This document shows positions 5,478-6,197 of a stretch of DNA of 6,197 nucleotides, in pieces (positions within the stretch are counted from its first letter, which is position 1; each line of letters begins with the position of its first letter). The position numbers were made by a program, and so were the translations under genes. The notes under the pieces were generated by a model. It saw only the letters and a program-made list of their open reading frames with translations, ran no database searches and had not been told where the DNA came from. This stretch comes from Aurantibrevibacter sp041747755 (lineage in GTDB: Bacteria > Bacteroidota > Bacteroidia > Flavobacteriales > Flavobacteriaceae): assembly GCA_041747755.1 (NCBI GenBank), contig JBGTEN010000150.1, forward strand, positions 1 to 6,197. Direction: 5' to 3'.

Positions 5478-6197
5478 CTAATTTTGAGAAATCATATCCG
5501 GTGTTGCAACAGTTCTAAAGCCAAGATGCTCCTGGGAAGAATCTGTAGAATTTGCCATACGAGCAGAAATACGATAACTGGCACAATAAGCCGGATTGCA
5601 TAAAAAAGAACCTCCTTTTATAATTTTCTCCTGTGCATATGGATTGTTAGGATTATAGGCCCTATCTGCACCTTTTGGGTTGACCACCTTTTCCTTTTTG
5701 GAACACTCTCTGTAATAAGTAGCATTGTACCAGTCTTGGGTCCATTCCCAGACATTCCCTGCCATATCATGCAAACCCAAATCATTTGGAGGATACATCT
5801 TAACAGGAGCTACTCCTTCATGGCCATCTGACAGTGAATTGGAAAAGGGAAATTCCCCTTCCCATGTATTTGCATTTAATCCCAGAAGAGAAGTATCATT
5901 TCCCCAAGTATAAATGTTGTTTTCATTGCCTGCACGTGCAGCGAACTCCCATTCTGCCTCCGTTGGTAAACGTCTTCCAGCCCATTCGCAATAGGCTAAG
6001 GCATCTTCATAGGCTACATGAACTACAGGATAGTTCTCTTTTCCCTCAATGGTGCTATCCGGGCCTTTTGGATGTTTCCAATTGGTTCCAATTTTCCACT
6101 GCCACCACTGAGAAAAATCGATTAGATTGGTCAAAGGTTGGTCGGATTTTATAAAAAGTAAGGATCCCGGTTGCAAAATGGAGTCATGGGGTTTAGG
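5478..6197 (-). CDS. Formylglycine-generating enzyme (SUMF1 family), 5' end cut by the window
   Basis: The frame is open to the right edge, so the 239 visible residues are the C-terminal part; the TTG at 6174-6176 is not a convincing start because family-like sequence (PGSLLFIK) runs through it. Numbering from the edge, family motifs are SQWWQWKIG..WKHP.GP.S (30-48), YPVVHVAYEDA (56-66), GRRLPTEAEWEFAARAG (74-90), GNVWEWTQDWY (147-157), KGGSFLCNPAYC (194-205) and LGFR (225-228). C200 and C205 occupy the positions of the two catalytic cysteines of aerobic FGE (human C336 and C341), so it should be an active copper- and oxygen-dependent enzyme rather than a cysteine-less SUMF1 homologue. Its role would be to convert the sulfatase signature cysteine to formylglycine. 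It precedes the Cys-type sulfatase gene on the same strand, its expected client. Signal peptide and true start lie outside the window. Confidence 0.92.
   Translation of the reverse strand, partial: PKPHDSILQPGSLLFIKSDQPLTNLIDFSQWWQWKIGTNWKHPKGPDSTIEGKENYPVVHVAYEDALAYCEWAGRRLPTEAEWEFAARAGNENNIYTWGNDTSLLGLNANTWEGEFPFSNSLSDGHEGVAPVKMYPPNDLGLHDMAGNVWEWTQDWYNATYYRECSKKEKVVNPKGADRAYNPNNPYAQEKIIKGGSFLCNPAYCASYRISARMANSTDSSQEHLGFRTVATPDMISQN

Noticed and set aside
5725..6154. Two plus strand open frames inside the FGE gene
   Set aside because: Both are antisense shadows of a well conserved SUMF1-family coding sequence.

Overview
The window looks like chromosomal DNA of a member of the Bacteroidota, most likely an aerobic flavobacterium. 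The reasons are low GC, AT-rich intergenic DNA, weak Shine-Dalgarno sites, several matches to the Bacteroidota -7 promoter box TAnnTTTG, a secreted lipoprotein sulfatase next to an oxygen-dependent-type formylglycine-generating enzyme, and a DUF3179 membrane protein. The species cannot be fixed from the sequence.

Layout. At 3-137 (+) lies the C-terminal tail of an unrecognised gene cut by the left edge. It converges on a small exported beta-barrel-type outer-membrane protein (185-697, -). Upstream of that, on the same strand, is a DUF3179 protein with three predicted membrane helices (867-2003, -). A gene-free AT-rich stretch follows (2004-2853), holding several inverted repeats; the best is a 20-bp stem whose only two non-Watson-Crick pairs are G.U in a + strand RNA. 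At 2854-2884 is a near-ideal Bacteroidota promoter facing +. Behind it come a terminator-like hairpin (2904-2934), a tRNA-like cloverleaf with anticodon GAT and an apparent one-base deletion in the acceptor stem (2949-3021), and an orphan coiled-coil plus winged-helix-like gene (3057-3590, +). A strong 9-bp hairpin (3591-3615) separates this gene from the convergent sulfatase (3640-5337, -), which is preceded on the same strand by the formylglycine-generating enzyme gene (5478-6197, -, cut by the right edge).

How the genes work together. The clearest functional unit is the last pair: the FGE-type enzyme would oxidise the active-site cysteine of the Cys-type sulfatase to formylglycine, and the mature lipoprotein sulfatase would remove sulfate from a sulfated glycan or related ester outside the cytoplasm. 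The DUF3179 and barrel genes are envelope genes of unknown role, each with a candidate -7 element of its own, so a shared operon is not required. The most unusual part is 2166-3590, where structured non-coding DNA and a degenerate tRNA-like element lead into a probable DNA-binding protein of unknown function. No CRISPR array, insertion sequence, transposase or integrase is visible.
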